From DATHGT01 sp035317605 (GTDB lineage: Bacteria > Methylomirabilota > Methylomirabilia > Rokubacteriales > CSP1-6): a DNA stretch of 64,000 nt. The translations under genes were made by a program, and so were the position numbers. Where the stretch lies: contig DATHGT010000059.1 in NCBI GenBank assembly GCA_035317605.1, positions 10,111 to 74,110 of the forward strand, read 5' to 3'. This document shows, piece by piece, positions 22,179 to 30,514 of this stretch (its first letter is position 1; the number at the start of each line of letters is the position of its first letter). Below the pieces are notes generated by a model that worked only from the letters and a program-made list of their open reading frames with translations, had not been told where the DNA came from and ran no database searches.

Positions 22179-22537
22179 GCCCGGCCGAGCCCGCGCGCCC
22201 CTCGTCGCTGCCCCTCGTGCTGAGCCGGCGCGGGGTGACCCTCACGCCCGCCGTCAAGACGCTGATCGAGGGCAAGCTCGCCCGCCTGCGCCGCGCGCTG
22301 CCCGACGTCCTCTCCGCGCGGGTCGTGTGCACGGGCGAGAAGTTCCGGCGCACCGTGCGCATCACGCTGCGCACGCGCCGGCGGACGTTCGCCAGCGAGG
22401 CCACCGCCCCCGACCTCGCCGCCGCCGTCGACACCGCGATCGACGCCCTCCGCCGTCAGACCCGCGAGACGAAGCAGCGGCGGGCGGCGAGCAAGGGACG
22501 CGCGGTCCGCCGCCCTCGCATCGAGCCCGTGGCCTGA
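22175..22537 (+). CDS. hpf: Short ribosome hibernation-promoting factor (RaiA/HPF family)
   Basis: The 120-residue protein has the S30AE/HPF pattern: GVTLTPAVKTLIEGKLARLRR, then strands ARVVCTG and TVRITLRTRRR, and AAVDTAIDALRRQ. It would sit in the decoding site and inactivate ribosomes in stasis. It is a short form with no C-terminal dimerisation domain. It starts at GTG inside the rpoN stop. The family call rests on spacing and position after rpoN as much as on conserved residues, which are weak at the N-terminus. Confidence 0.8.
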   Translation: MSPAEPARPSSLPLVLSRRGVTLTPAVKTLIEGKLARLRRALPDVLSARVVCTGEKFRRTVRITLRTRRRTFASEATAPDLAAAVDTAIDALRRQTRETKQRRAASKGRAVRRPRIEPVA

Positions 22538-22538
22538 C

Positions 22539-23408
22539 ATGTCCGCGTCGATCACCTTCGTCGTGCTCACCGGGATGTCGGGGGCGGGCAAGAGCTTCGC
22601 GATCAAGTGTCTCGAGGACATGGGGTTCTTCTGCGTCGACAACCTGCCGACCACCCTGATCCCGACCTTCGCCGACCTGGTGGCGCGCACCCAGCAGACG
22701 CCGCCGCGCGTGGCCCTCGGCGTCGACGTGCGGGCCGGCGAGTACCTGCGGCACCTCATCGAGGCCATCGACGCCCTGCGCGCGCGCGACCACCGGGTGG
22801 AGGTGCTCTTCCTCGAGGCCGGCGACGAGACGCTGGTCCGCCGCTATCACGAGACCCGCCGGCGCCACCCGCTGGCCGGGGAGGGGCAGGTCCTCGACGG
22901 GATCCGGGCCGAGCGCCGCGCGCTGGCGGATCTCAGAGAAATCGCCGACCGCATCATCGACACCTCGGCGCTCAACGTCCACCAGTTCAAGGACCAGCTC
23001 GTCACCCTCTACGGCTCGCCGGTCACCCGCACCGGCCTGGCCACCGCGCTGATCTCCTTCGGGTTCAAGCACGGCATCCCCATCGACGCCGACCTGGTGT
23101 TCGACATCCGGTTCCTGCCCAATCCCCACTTCGTGCCGGAGCTGCGCCCGCTGGACGGGCGGGACGCGCGGGTGAGGGAGTTCATCTTCAAGCACGAGGA
23201 GAGCCGCGAGCTGCTCCGGCGCCTGCAGCACCTGCTCGACTTCCTGCTCCCGGCCTACCAGCGCGAGGGCAAGGCCTACCTCACGATCGCCGTCGGCTGC
23301 ACGGGCGGCCGGCACCGCTCGGTGAGCCTGGTGGAGGAGCTGCGGCGCTCGCTCGAGGAGCGCGGCTTTCCGCCCTCCGTCGTGCACCGCGACATCGACC
23401 GCGAGTGA
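22539..23408 (+). CDS. rapZ: RNase adapter RapZ / YvcJ-type nucleotide-binding protein
   Basis: RapZ binds nucleotides and, in enterobacteria, guides RNase E to the GlmZ small RNA that controls glucosamine-6-phosphate synthase. The Walker A LTGMSGAGKS is near the N-terminus, with GFFCVDNLPTTL after it, and the conserved C-terminal GCTGGRHRSV. At 289 residues it is standard. It comes two bases after hpf. Whether it acts on a small RNA in this lineage is unknown; the sequence shows only the conserved fold. Confidence 0.95.
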   Translation: MSASITFVVLTGMSGAGKSFAIKCLEDMGFFCVDNLPTTLIPTFADLVARTQQTPPRVALGVDVRAGEYLRHLIEAIDALRARDHRVEVLFLEAGDETLVRRYHETRRRHPLAGEGQVLDGIRAERRALADLREIADRIIDTSALNVHQFKDQLVTLYGSPVTRTGLATALISFGFKHGIPIDADLVFDIRFLPNPHFVPELRPLDGRDARVREFIFKHEESRELLRRLQHLLDFLLPAYQREGKAYLTIAVGCTGGRHRSVSLVEELRRSLEERGFPPSVVHRDIDRE

Positions 23409-23450
23409 CGCCTCCCGCGCGCCCGCGCGGGGCGCGTCGGCCCCGGCCAG

Positions 23451-23488
23451 GCGTGCCCGCCCCCGCGAGGCGTGCCCGCCCCCGCGAG
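23451..23488. repeat. 19-bp tandem repeat upstream of metK
   Basis: Two exact 19-base units, 23451-23469 and 23470-23488, start with GCGTGCCCGCC. A near-match (GCATGC) begins a third unit and runs into TAGACT, a possible metK -10 at 23494-23499. Confidence 0.85.
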
Positions 23489-23532
23489 GCATGCTAGACT
23501 GACGCGAATTTTCACACGGCAGGGAGGATTCG

Positions 23533-24678
23533 ATGGCGGGTAACGAGTATCTCTTCACGTCGGAGTCGGTGACCGAGGGACACCCCGACAAGATCGCCGA
23601 CCAGATCTCCGACGCGGTCCTCGACGCGATCATCGGTCAGGATCGGCGTGGACGGGTGGCCTGCGAGACGCTCCTGACCACGGGGCTGGTCGTGGTGGCC
23701 GGCGAGATCACCACCGATTGCTACGTCGACGTCCCCCAGCTCGTGCGCCAGACCATCCACGACATCGGCTACGTGAAGGCCGAGTACGGGTTCGACTGCC
23801 ACACCTGCGGGGTGATCACCGCCATCGACAAGCAGTCGTCCGACATCGCGCTGGGCGTCGACAAGGAAGGCGCGGGCGACCAGGGCCTCATGTTCGGCTA
23901 CGCCTGCCGGGAGACCGACGCCCTGATGCCGCTGCCCATCATGCTCTGCCACCGGCTGGTCGAGCGGCTCAGCCAGGTCCGGCGCAGCGGGCAGCTCGAC
24001 TACCTCCGGCCCGACGGCAAGAGCCAGGTGAGCGTGCGCTACCGCGACGGCCAGCCGGTGGCCGTCGAGACCGTGGTGATCTCGAGCCAGCACGCCGACG
24101 ACGTGGGCCAGGACCGGATCCGCGGGGACATCATCGAGCACGTCATCACGCCGGTGGTGCCCCAGCACCTCATCGATCCCTCCAAGGTCGTCTACCACAT
24201 CAATCCCACCGGGCGGTTCGTGACCGGGGGACCCATGGGCGACACCGGGCTCACCGGCCGCAAGATCATCGTGGATACCTATGGGGGATCGTGCCCGCAC
24301 GGCGGCGGCGCCTTCTCCGGCAAGGACCCGACCAAGGTCGACCGCTCGGGCGCCTACATGGCGCGCCACGTGGCCAAGAACATCGTGGCCGCCGAGCTGG
24401 CCACCCGCGCCCAGGTCCAGGTGGCGTACGCGATCGGTGTCCCCGAGCCGGTGTCGGTGATGGTGAGCACCGAAGGCACCGGGAAGATCCCCGAGCACCG
24501 GCTCGAGGAGCTCGTGCGCCGGCACTTCGACTTCCGCCCGCGCGCCATCATCGAGTACCTCGACCTGCGCCGGCCGATCTTCCGGAAGACGGCGACCTTC
24601 GGCCACTTCGGGCGCTCCGAGCCCGAGTTCACGTGGGAGCGCACGGACCGCGTGAAGGATCTGCTCAGCGACGCGTAA
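23533..24678 (+). CDS. metK: S-adenosylmethionine synthase
   Basis: MetK makes SAM from methionine and ATP. Motifs include [32 protein letters not shown] (the flexible-loop/ATP region) and [16 protein letters not shown]. The 381 residues are normal. AGGGAGG lies eight bases upstream of the ATG. The 124-base leader is unusually GC-rich and repetitive, and I see no recognisable SAM riboswitch in it. Its TAA overlaps the next ATG by one base. Confidence 0.97.
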   Translation: MAGNEYLFTSESVTEGHPDKIADQISDAVLDAIIGQDRRGRVACETLLTTGLVVVAGEITTDCYVDVPQLVRQTIHDIGYVKAEYGFDCHTCGVITAIDKQSSDIALGVDKEGAGDQGLMFGYACRETDALMPLPIMLCHRLVERLSQVRRSGQLDYLRPDGKSQVSVRYRDGQPVAVETVVISSQHADDVGQDRIRGDIIEHVITPVVPQHLIDPSKVVYHINPTGRFVTGGPMGDTGLTGRKIIVDTYGGSCPHGGGAFSGKDPTKVDRSGAYMARHVAKNIVAAELATRAQVQVAYAIGVPEPVSVMVSTEGTGKIPEHRLEELVRRHFDFRPRAIIEYLDLRRPIFRKTATFGHFGRSEPEFTWERTDRVKDLLSDA

Positions 24679-27389
24679 TGGGCCGGTCCCGAGCGGCGTT
24701 TCTGCTGATCCTGGCGCTCTTCGTGCTGGGATTCGTGGGCCAGATCGTGCCGCTGTACACGGACTGGCTGTGGTTCGGAGAAGTCGGGTACGTCGCGGTC
24801 TTCCTGAAGATCCTGTCCCTGCGCGGCACGCTGTTCACCGCGGTCGCCGTGGGCGTCCTGATCTTTCTCTACGCGAACCTGACCTTCGCGGCGCGGACGG
24901 CGCGGCCCGACGTGCTGTGGGAGCTGGAAGACCAGCTCGGGCTGCCCGGGCGCGTGGTCATCGAGCCGCTGATCCGCCGCTTCCTGCCCATGGTCCTCCT
25001 GCTCATCGCGTTCGCCTCGGGGATGCGGGCCAGCGCGCGCTGGCAGACCGTGCTCGCGTACCGCAACGCCGTGCCCTTCGGGAGCCCCGACCCGCTCTTC
25101 GGCCGCGACCTCGCGTTCTTCGTCTTCGACCTGCCCATGTTCCGGATGCTGCTGGGGTGGGGGACGACCCTGGTCATCGCCACCCTGGCGCTGACCCTGG
25201 TGATCTACGTGCTCCAGCGCAGCCTGGTCCTGACCTCGCGCGGCCCCCGCCTGGCGGCGGGCGCCCGGTCGCACCTGTTGGTGTTGGGCGCGCTCCTCCT
25301 GGTCCTGGTCGGCGTCGGTTTCTGGCTGGACCGGTTCGAGCTGGTGTACTCGGCGCGGGGCGCGATCTTCGGCGCCTCCTACACCGACGTGCACGCCTCG
25401 CTGCCGGTGCTCGGCGCCCTCGCCGTGCTCTCGGTCGTGTGCGCGCTGGCCTGTCTGGCCCAGCTCGCCACCGGCGGATTCCGGTTGGTGGCCGGCGGGG
25501 TCCTGGTCCTGGCCGCGGTCTGGGTGGGCGGGCTCGGCGTGTACCCGGCGCTGCTGCAGCGCTTCAGCGTCACCCCCAACGAGCTCAACGCCGAGCGGCC
25601 CTTCATCGTGCACAACATCCGGATGACCCGGCAGGCCTACGGCCTGGACCGGATCGAGGAGCGCGAGTTTCCCGCCGACGAGAAGCTGGATGCCCGCGCC
25701 CTGGAGCGCAACGCGCTCACCATCAAGAACATCCGCCTCTGGGACTACCGGCCGCTCCTGCGCACCTTCGCTCAGCTCCAGGAGATCCGGACCTACTACA
25801 AGTTCCAGGACGTCGACAACGACCGCTACGTGGTCAACGGCGAGTACCGCCAGCTCATGCTCTCGCCGCGCGAGCTGTCCTACGCCCACCTCCAGTCGCG
25901 CATCTGGATCAACGAGCACCTGACCTTCACCCACGGCTACGGCATCGTGGTGGGGCCGGTCAACCGGGTCACCGCCGAGGGCCTGCCCGAGTTCCTCGTG
26001 CAGGACATCCCGCCGCGCTCGGCCGAGGGCTTTCCCAAGATCACGCGGCCGGAGATCTACTACGGCGAGACGTCGAACGAGTACGTGCTGGTGCGCACGC
26101 GCTCGCAGGAGCTGGACTATCCCGCCGGTGACCAGAACGTGTACTCGCGCTACGCCGGGCAGGGCGGGGTGGTGATCTCCTCCTGGCTGCGGAAGCTGGC
26201 CTTCGCCGCGCGCTTCGGGGAGATCAAGATCCTGCTCTCCAACGATCTGGCCCCCGACAGTCGGATCATGATGTATCGGACGATCGGCGATCGCATCCGG
26301 CAGATCGCGCCGTTCTTCCACTACGACCGCGACCCCTACATGGTCGTGAGCGCCGAGGGGCGGCTGGTCTGGATGCTGGACGGGTACACCACCACGGATC
26401 GGTATCCCTACTCGGACCCCGTGCGGGGACTCGGCAACTACATCCGCAACTCGGTGAAGGTCACCCTCGACGCCTACGACGGGCGCGTGATCTTCTACCT
26501 CGCCGATCCCACCGATCCGATCGTGCGCGCGTACGCGGCGGGCTTTCCCGGGCTCCTGCAGCCGCTGTCGGCCATGCCGGAGGATCTGCGGCGCCACATC
26601 CGTTACCCCGAGGACTTCTTCGCCATCCAGGCCCGGAAGTACGCGACCTACCACATGCTCGAGCCCCAGGTCTTCTACAACAAGGAAGACCTGTGGGCGG
26701 TGCCCCGGCGCACCATCGAGGGGCGCGACCGGGAGATGGAGCCGTACTTCACGATCATGCGGCTCCCTGAGCAGGTCAAGGAGGAGTTCATCCTGCTCAC
26801 CCTGTTCAACCCGAGCCGGCGCGACAACATGATCGCCTGGCTGGCCGCCCGCTCCGATCCACCGAACTATGGCCGGCTGATCGTCTACAACTTCCCCAAA
26901 CAGAAGCTGGTGTACGGCCCCCGCCAGATCGACGCCCGCATCGACCAGGATCCCGTCATCTCCCAGCAGCTCTCGCTGTGGAACCAGCGCGGCTCCACGG
27001 TCATCCGCGGCTCGCTGCTGGCCATCCCCGTCGACAAGTCGCTGATCTACGTCCAGCCGCTCTACCTGGCGGCGGCCGAGCAGGGCGCGCTGCCCGAGCT
27101 GCGCCGGGTCATCGTGGCCTACGGCAACCAGATCGCCATGGAGCCCACGCTCGAGCAATCGCTGGCGCGGATCTTCGGCGGCGCCGCGCCGGCGCCGCCA
27201 GCCACGACCACGCCGACGGCTGTGCCCGGCGCAGCGCGCCCGACGCCCTCGGCGATCGGCGGCGCGCCCCAGCGCGCGCTGGAGATCTACAACCGCGCCC
27301 AGGACGCCCTCCGCCGCGGCGACTGGGCCCAGTACGGCGCCGAGCAGAAGCGTCTCGAAGACGCCCTCCGCTCGCTCGCCACTCAGTAG
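24678..27389 (+). CDS. UPF0182-family large membrane protein
   Basis: The 903-residue protein has about seven hydrophobic segments in its first 310 residues (for example AAFLLILALFVLGFVGQIV). A large extracytoplasmic domain of about 570 residues follows, with UPF0182 markers such as FIVHNIRMTRQAYGLD, NIRLWDYRPLL and YYKFQDVDNDRYVVNGE. The C-terminus has a Pro/Ala/Thr linker (PAPPATTTPTAVPG) and a short helical tail (YNRAQDALRRGDWAQYG). The family has no proven function. It overlaps metK by one base. Confidence 0.93.
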   Translation: MGRSRAAFLLILALFVLGFVGQIVPLYTDWLWFGEVGYVAVFLKILSLRGTLFTAVAVGVLIFLYANLTFAARTARPDVLWELEDQLGLPGRVVIEPLIRRFLPMVLLLIAFASGMRASARWQTVLAYRNAVPFGSPDPLFGRDLAFFVFDLPMFRMLLGWGTTLVIATLALTLVIYVLQRSLVLTSRGPRLAAGARSHLLVLGALLLVLVGVGFWLDRFELVYSARGAIFGASYTDVHASLPVLGALAVLSVVCALACLAQLATGGFRLVAGGVLVLAAVWVGGLGVYPALLQRFSVTPNELNAERPFIVHNIRMTRQAYGLDRIEEREFPADEKLDARALERNALTIKNIRLWDYRPLLRTFAQLQEIRTYYKFQDVDNDRYVVNGEYRQLMLSPRELSYAHLQSRIWINEHLTFTHGYGIVVGPVNRVTAEGLPEFLVQDIPPRSAEGFPKITRPEIYYGETSNEYVLVRTRSQELDYPAGDQNVYSRYAGQGGVVISSWLRKLAFAARFGEIKILLSNDLAPDSRIMMYRTIGDRIRQIAPFFHYDRDPYMVVSAEGRLVWMLDGYTTTDRYPYSDPVRGLGNYIRNSVKVTLDAYDGRVIFYLADPTDPIVRAYAAGFPGLLQPLSAMPEDLRRHIRYPEDFFAIQARKYATYHMLEPQVFYNKEDLWAVPRRTIEGRDREMEPYFTIMRLPEQVKEEFILLTLFNPSRRDNMIAWLAARSDPPNYGRLIVYNFPKQKLVYGPRQIDARIDQDPVISQQLSLWNQRGSTVIRGSLLAIPVDKSLIYVQPLYLAAAEQGALPELRRVIVAYGNQIAMEPTLEQSLARIFGGAAPAPPATTTPTAVPGAARPTPSAIGGAPQRALEIYNRAQDALRRGDWAQYGAEQKRLEDALRSLATQ

Positions 27390-27451
27390 CGCAGTCCGAG
27401 TGGTGCGTCGGTCGGGTCGAATTCCGGGACGCGGTTATATTAGGCGGCCGT

Positions 27452-28426
27452 ATGCCTCGGACCGATGACGAACGAATGAACGTGTGGACGGGTGCGCGCA
27501 CCGAACGACGAGAGTGGACGTGGCAGCGGTTTGCCCTGATCGCCGGCCTCGTCTGTCTGGGCGCGGTGCTGGTGATGAACGTGCCTGGGGTCGCGGAGGT
27601 GCGGCGGTATCGCTCGCCGGCCTCGGTGCTGTCGCACCTCGCGATGTCGCTGCTCGCGCTCGGGCTGAGCCCCCGCTTCCGTGGCTGGCTCGAACGCGCG
27701 GCCGCGCTGTCGTCGCGGCAGCGGGTGTGGGCCTTCGCGATCGCGCTCGTCGGGCCCCTGGCCGTCATCATCATCGGCCTTGCCGTCTGGCCGAGCTACG
27801 GTCACGAGCTGTTCACACGCGAGTGGGGACTCTGCGAGCCGGCACAATTCGTCCTCTGGCTCACGGCCGCGTGGCTGTCCGTCGAGCGCGCGCGAGTCAC
27901 GGGACCGGGGACTCCGGACTCCCGGGCGTTTCATCTCGCCGCTTTCGCCTTCATCCTGCTCGCGCTCGAAGAGGTCGATTACCTGGGGATCGTCACGCTG
28001 GTGGCCCGGCTGTCCGGCGTCCCGGATGGACGGATCGCCCACCATCACATCGGCGGCATTCACGACGTCATCAACGACCTAGGCAAGATCTCGCTGGTGC
28101 TGGGTGTCCTGGCACTCGCGCTCGTGGCCGCACTCGTGCTCGGGTGGGCCGTGTCCCAGGGGCTGCATCGGGTGGTGCTCCGCGAGGTCTTTTCCATCAC
28201 CTCGCTGCCGCTCGTCGGGACCGTCGTGTTCCTGGCCATCTCGCAGCTCGCCGACATCGACCACCCGATCCTGACCGCCCTCACCGGGCAGTCCCCCCTC
28301 GTCCGCCGCCTCCGAGAAGAACCCATGGAGCTGCTCGCCACCATCTGCGCCAACGCCAGCCTCATCGCCAAGCTCACCCCCTGGATCAGGCCCCGCACCC
28401 CCGCGGACCGCGCCGGCGCCTCGTAG
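27452..28426 (+). CDS. Polytopic membrane protein of unknown function
   Basis: This 324-residue protein contains about six membrane helices (FALIAGLVCLGAVLVMNV, WAFAIALVGPLAVIIIGLA, FHLAAFAFILLALEEVDYL and others). The polar segment ARLSGVPDGRIAHHHIGGIHDVINDL is rich in histidines between helices and could bind metal, but I recognise no family. The ATG at 27452 or 27476 could be used. A TATATT box lies just upstream (27436-27441) in the 62-base gap after the UPF0182 gene, so it may have its own promoter. Confidence 0.7.
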   Translation: MPRTDDERMNVWTGARTERREWTWQRFALIAGLVCLGAVLVMNVPGVAEVRRYRSPASVLSHLAMSLLALGLSPRFRGWLERAAALSSRQRVWAFAIALVGPLAVIIIGLAVWPSYGHELFTREWGLCEPAQFVLWLTAAWLSVERARVTGPGTPDSRAFHLAAFAFILLALEEVDYLGIVTLVARLSGVPDGRIAHHHIGGIHDVINDLGKISLVLGVLALALVAALVLGWAVSQGLHRVVLREVFSITSLPLVGTVVFLAISQLADIDHPILTALTGQSPLVRRLREEPMELLATICANASLIAKLTPWIRPRTPADRAGAS

Positions 28427-28471
28427 CACGCCCCCCGCACGAACGCGCACGCCGACCCTCTCGTATCCAGT

Positions 28472-28491
28472 CGGCGCATGTCGATGCGCCG
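28472..28491. terminator. Perfect 8-bp hairpin between the membrane protein and the beta-helix gene
   Basis: CGGCGCAT pairs with ATGCGCCG around a GTCG loop. No T-run follows, so it is a hairpin with possible terminator function. Confidence 0.35.
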
Positions 28492-28501
28492 CTTCACGCG
28501 G

Positions 28502-28530
28502 CTGACGAACGGGTTTTCAAAGGCTAAACT
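28502..28530 (+). promoter_or_regulatory. Putative sigma-70 promoter for the beta-helix gene
   Basis: CTGACG at 28502-28507, 17-base spacing, then TAAACT at 28525-28530, each four of six consensus. GGGAGGG before the ATG at 28573 is a good ribosome site. Confidence 0.45.
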
Positions 28531-28572
28531 CCCCGACACTGGACCTATTCCTTCCAGTCGGGAGGGCTCTCC

Positions 28573-29358
28573 ATGCATACCCCCAAGCTCGCCGCAACGT
28601 TCCCCGTCGTACTCGCGTTGGTCCTGAGCGTCGCCCCGGCTCGGGCCGAGACGGTGAACTGCACGGCCATCACCACGCTGCCCGCCGCGATTACCGAGCA
28701 GGGGAGCTACTGCTTCACCGGCCACCTGTCGACCTCCATCACGTCGGGCATCGCCATCGAGATCCGAGCGAGCAACGTGATACTGGACCTCAACGGCTTC
28801 AAGCTCGACGGCCTCGCCGCCGGACCCGGCACGTTCGCTTATGGGATCGTCGCGCTCAATAGTCAGAACATCACGATCAAGAACGGGACGATCCGCGGCT
28901 TTATCCGTGGGATCTGGCTGGCGGATACGGGTGAGTCTCTGGGCCAGGTCGTGGAAAACATTCGCGCCGAGCAGAATCCGCATATCGGGATCAGCGTTGA
29001 GGGTTTCGGCGCCATCGTTCGCAATAACCAGGTGGTGGCGACGGGAGGATCGACGATCTTGGGGGGCGATGCCTTCGGGATCGAAGTCACGGGGCAGGGT
29101 TCGCGGGTGCTCAACAACGACGTGATCAGGACCGTGAAGCAGGGACGCGGAACTTCTTTGGGGATTTTCATTATTGCGAAGTTCGGCCGCGCGAGCGGCG
29201 CTCTGGTGGTGAACAACCGGATTACGGAGGCGGACATAGGGATCGGGTTCTTTGTTAGCAGCGTTATTAGCAGCACCGGCAAGTACCGCGATAACCTCAC
29301 CTTCGACGTGACCACGCCCTACGCTGGCGGCGGCACGGACGCCGGCAACAACAACTGA
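28573..29358 (+). CDS. Secreted right-handed parallel beta-helix protein
   Basis: A signal peptide (cleavage near ARAE) is followed by short repeats typical of right-handed beta helices: NVILDLNGFKLDG, NITIKNGTIRGF, GIWLADTG, IVRNNQVVATGG and LVVNNRITEAD. The N- and V-rich ladder rungs fit pectate-lyase-like or surface proteins with no assigned enzyme role. No catalytic site is evident. Two cysteines near the N-terminus (VNCTAI, SYCFTG) could form a disulfide. 261 residues. Codon and base composition are less GC-biased than the housekeeping genes upstream. It begins the accessory segment at 28.5-32.9 kb. Confidence 0.8.
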   Translation: MHTPKLAATFPVVLALVLSVAPARAETVNCTAITTLPAAITEQGSYCFTGHLSTSITSGIAIEIRASNVILDLNGFKLDGLAAGPGTFAYGIVALNSQNITIKNGTIRGFIRGIWLADTGESLGQVVENIRAEQNPHIGISVEGFGAIVRNNQVVATGGSTILGGDAFGIEVTGQGSRVLNNDVIRTVKQGRGTSLGIFIIAKFGRASGALVVNNRITEADIGIGFFVSSVISSTGKYRDNLTFDVTTPYAGGGTDAGNNN

Positions 29359-29480
29359 CGCGCCTTCCACGTCGCCGACGGCCAGCGCCGACCGACTCAC
29401 GTCATTCAGTACACGTCAGTCGCCTTCGGCAAACGCTGCCGGGAGGCGAGCGCGAAAGCTTCTTCGCGATCCTCAAGGCG

Positions 29481-29510
29481 GAGACGCTACCGGCCGGTGA
29501 GGGCGTCGTC
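29481..29510. repeat. 30-bp direct repeat, left copy
   Basis: The 30 bases beginning GGAGACGCTACCGGCCGGTG recur at 29729-29758. On the minus strand they encode the C-terminus DALTGR followed by a stop. Together with the right copy they bracket the truncated lptFG 3' end. The rest of 29359-29480 shows no gene. Confidence 0.9.
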
Positions 29511-29533
29511 GCGGCGAGCCCCCCCGCCGAGTC

Positions 29534-29719
29534 CTACGTTCGCGCGCGTAAGAACAGAGACGCGCCCACGCCGAGGAAGATGATGTTGGCGGCCCAGGCG
29601 GCGAGCATCGGGGGCAAGAGGTCGGCGCGGGAGAAGGCCAGCGCGATGTAGTGGACGACCGTGTAGGCGACCATGATCGCGATGGCCAGGCCGATGCCGA
29701 AGAGCCGGCCCCCGCACGG
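29534..29719 (-). pseudogene. Truncated duplicate of the lptFG 3' end
   Basis: Reading leftward from about 29719, the sequence encodes GRLFGIGLAIAIMVAYTVVH and continues to SLFLRART and a TAG. This is the last ~60 codons of the LptF-LptG fusion found intact at 32895-35261. The two copies differ at only a handful of residues, all conservative apart from one A/T change, with further silent changes. No upstream part of the gene is present, so it cannot be a functional transporter. It lies between 30-bp direct repeats. It could be the left end of an insertion or the leftover of a tandem duplication. Confidence 0.88.
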
Positions 29720-29728
29720 GCCTGCGTC

Positions 29729-29758
29729 GGAGACGCTACCGGCCGGTGAGGGCGTCGT
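29729..29758. repeat. 30-bp direct repeat, right copy
   Basis: Identical to 29481-29510. This copy is the genuine 3' end of the exported-protein gene on the minus strand (DALTGR-stop). Confidence 0.9.
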
Positions 29759-30176
29759 TGCGCAGCGCCAGCCCGCTCGCAAAGTCAGGCGATGTCGCGA
29801 CAAGAAACAGGATCTGCCGACCCTCGAACGCCACCACTCCCGCGATCTTGTCCGTATGGGCGATCGGGGGGGGGGTCGACAGAACCATCTCGAAAGAGCA
29901 TCCCTGGTCTGTCGCGTTCGTCCGATACGTACCTGTAAAAAAGCGTCCGGCCCCACCGCAGACCGGGCAGATGTCGTGGCCCAGAACCAAACCCATTTCG
30001 ACAGTGCCGTCAGCGGACAAAAACAGGAAGCCGAAGCCTGCGGGGACGGTGAACGTAAATTTCCCCTCGGCCGAACAACCGTCGGCCAGCGCCGGAGAGG
30101 CAACACTCAAGAGCACTATCAACGCCACGCCGATGGCCACGCTGAAACGTGATGCGCGCCCGACCGTCATCGTCAT
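29736..30176 (-). CDS. Small exported protein with a CPVC motif
   Basis: The 146-residue protein has a signal peptide (VAIGVALIVLLSVASPALA, cleaved before DG). The compact mature part has CSAEGKFTF, HDICPVCGGAGRFFTGTY and GCSFEMVLS. The CxxC and two other cysteines suggest disulfides or a metal site in the periplasm. I recognise no family. Its ATG comes four bases after the stop of the coding remnant at 30180-30458, suggesting a former or present operon. Its last codons form the right 30-bp direct repeat. Confidence 0.6.
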   Translation of the reverse strand: MTMTVGRASRFSVAIGVALIVLLSVASPALADGCSAEGKFTFTVPAGFGFLFLSADGTVEMGLVLGHDICPVCGGAGRFFTGTYRTNATDQGCSFEMVLSTPPPIAHTDKIAGVVAFEGRQILFLVATSPDFASGLALRNDALTGR

Positions 30177-30179
30177 GTG

Positions 30180-30458
30180 TCAGCTCCCACTGTTCGGGTT
30201 GAGTACATATCCTACGCCGCGCCGGCCCGACCTCGTCGTTCCAAGTTCCAAGAGCAGCAGATCATCCCGGCCGAGGGCCTCGCGGACCAGCGCGTTCGGC
30301 CGCGGAGGCAGTAGCCTCCGGGTGGTCGCCTCGAGTTGGTAGTACTCCAGAACCCGATCCAGGTCACGCTGAATCTTCGGCGGGCTCGCGGTACCACCCG
30401 AAGCACTGCCCCAAAAGCCCCCGAGCAGAAGATATCCCCGACGACGAGTCGTCGAGTT
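30180..30458 (-). pseudogene. Unannotated coding-like segment without a start codon
   Basis: One minus-strand frame stays open for 92 codons and reads like protein: GYLLLGGFWGSASGG, then PPKIQRDLDRVLEYYQLEAT, RRLLPPRPNALVREAL and GRDDLLLLELG. There is no ATG, GTG or TTG before its conserved-looking part. In the same frame an ATG at 30518 is followed after 19 codons by a TAA at 30459-30461. So this may be a gene broken by one stop, or one using a CTG start. Its stop sits four bases before the next gene's ATG, as in an operon. Family unknown. Confidence 0.4.
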
Positions 30459-30514
30459 TTACGCGCCTACCCACTCCGATTGCCGCCGCCTCGGGCCGCC
30501 GTGGCGCGCGGCAG

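Noticed and set aside
23409..23532. SAM riboswitch before metK
   Set aside because: No K-turn, pseudoknot or conserved riboswitch segments are recognisable; the leader is short and simple-repeat.
29359..29480. Plus-strand coding continuing into the 30-bp repeat (FFAILKAETLPAGEG)
   Set aside because: It has no start codon and runs across the repeat and the inverted lptFG fragment; chance open frame.
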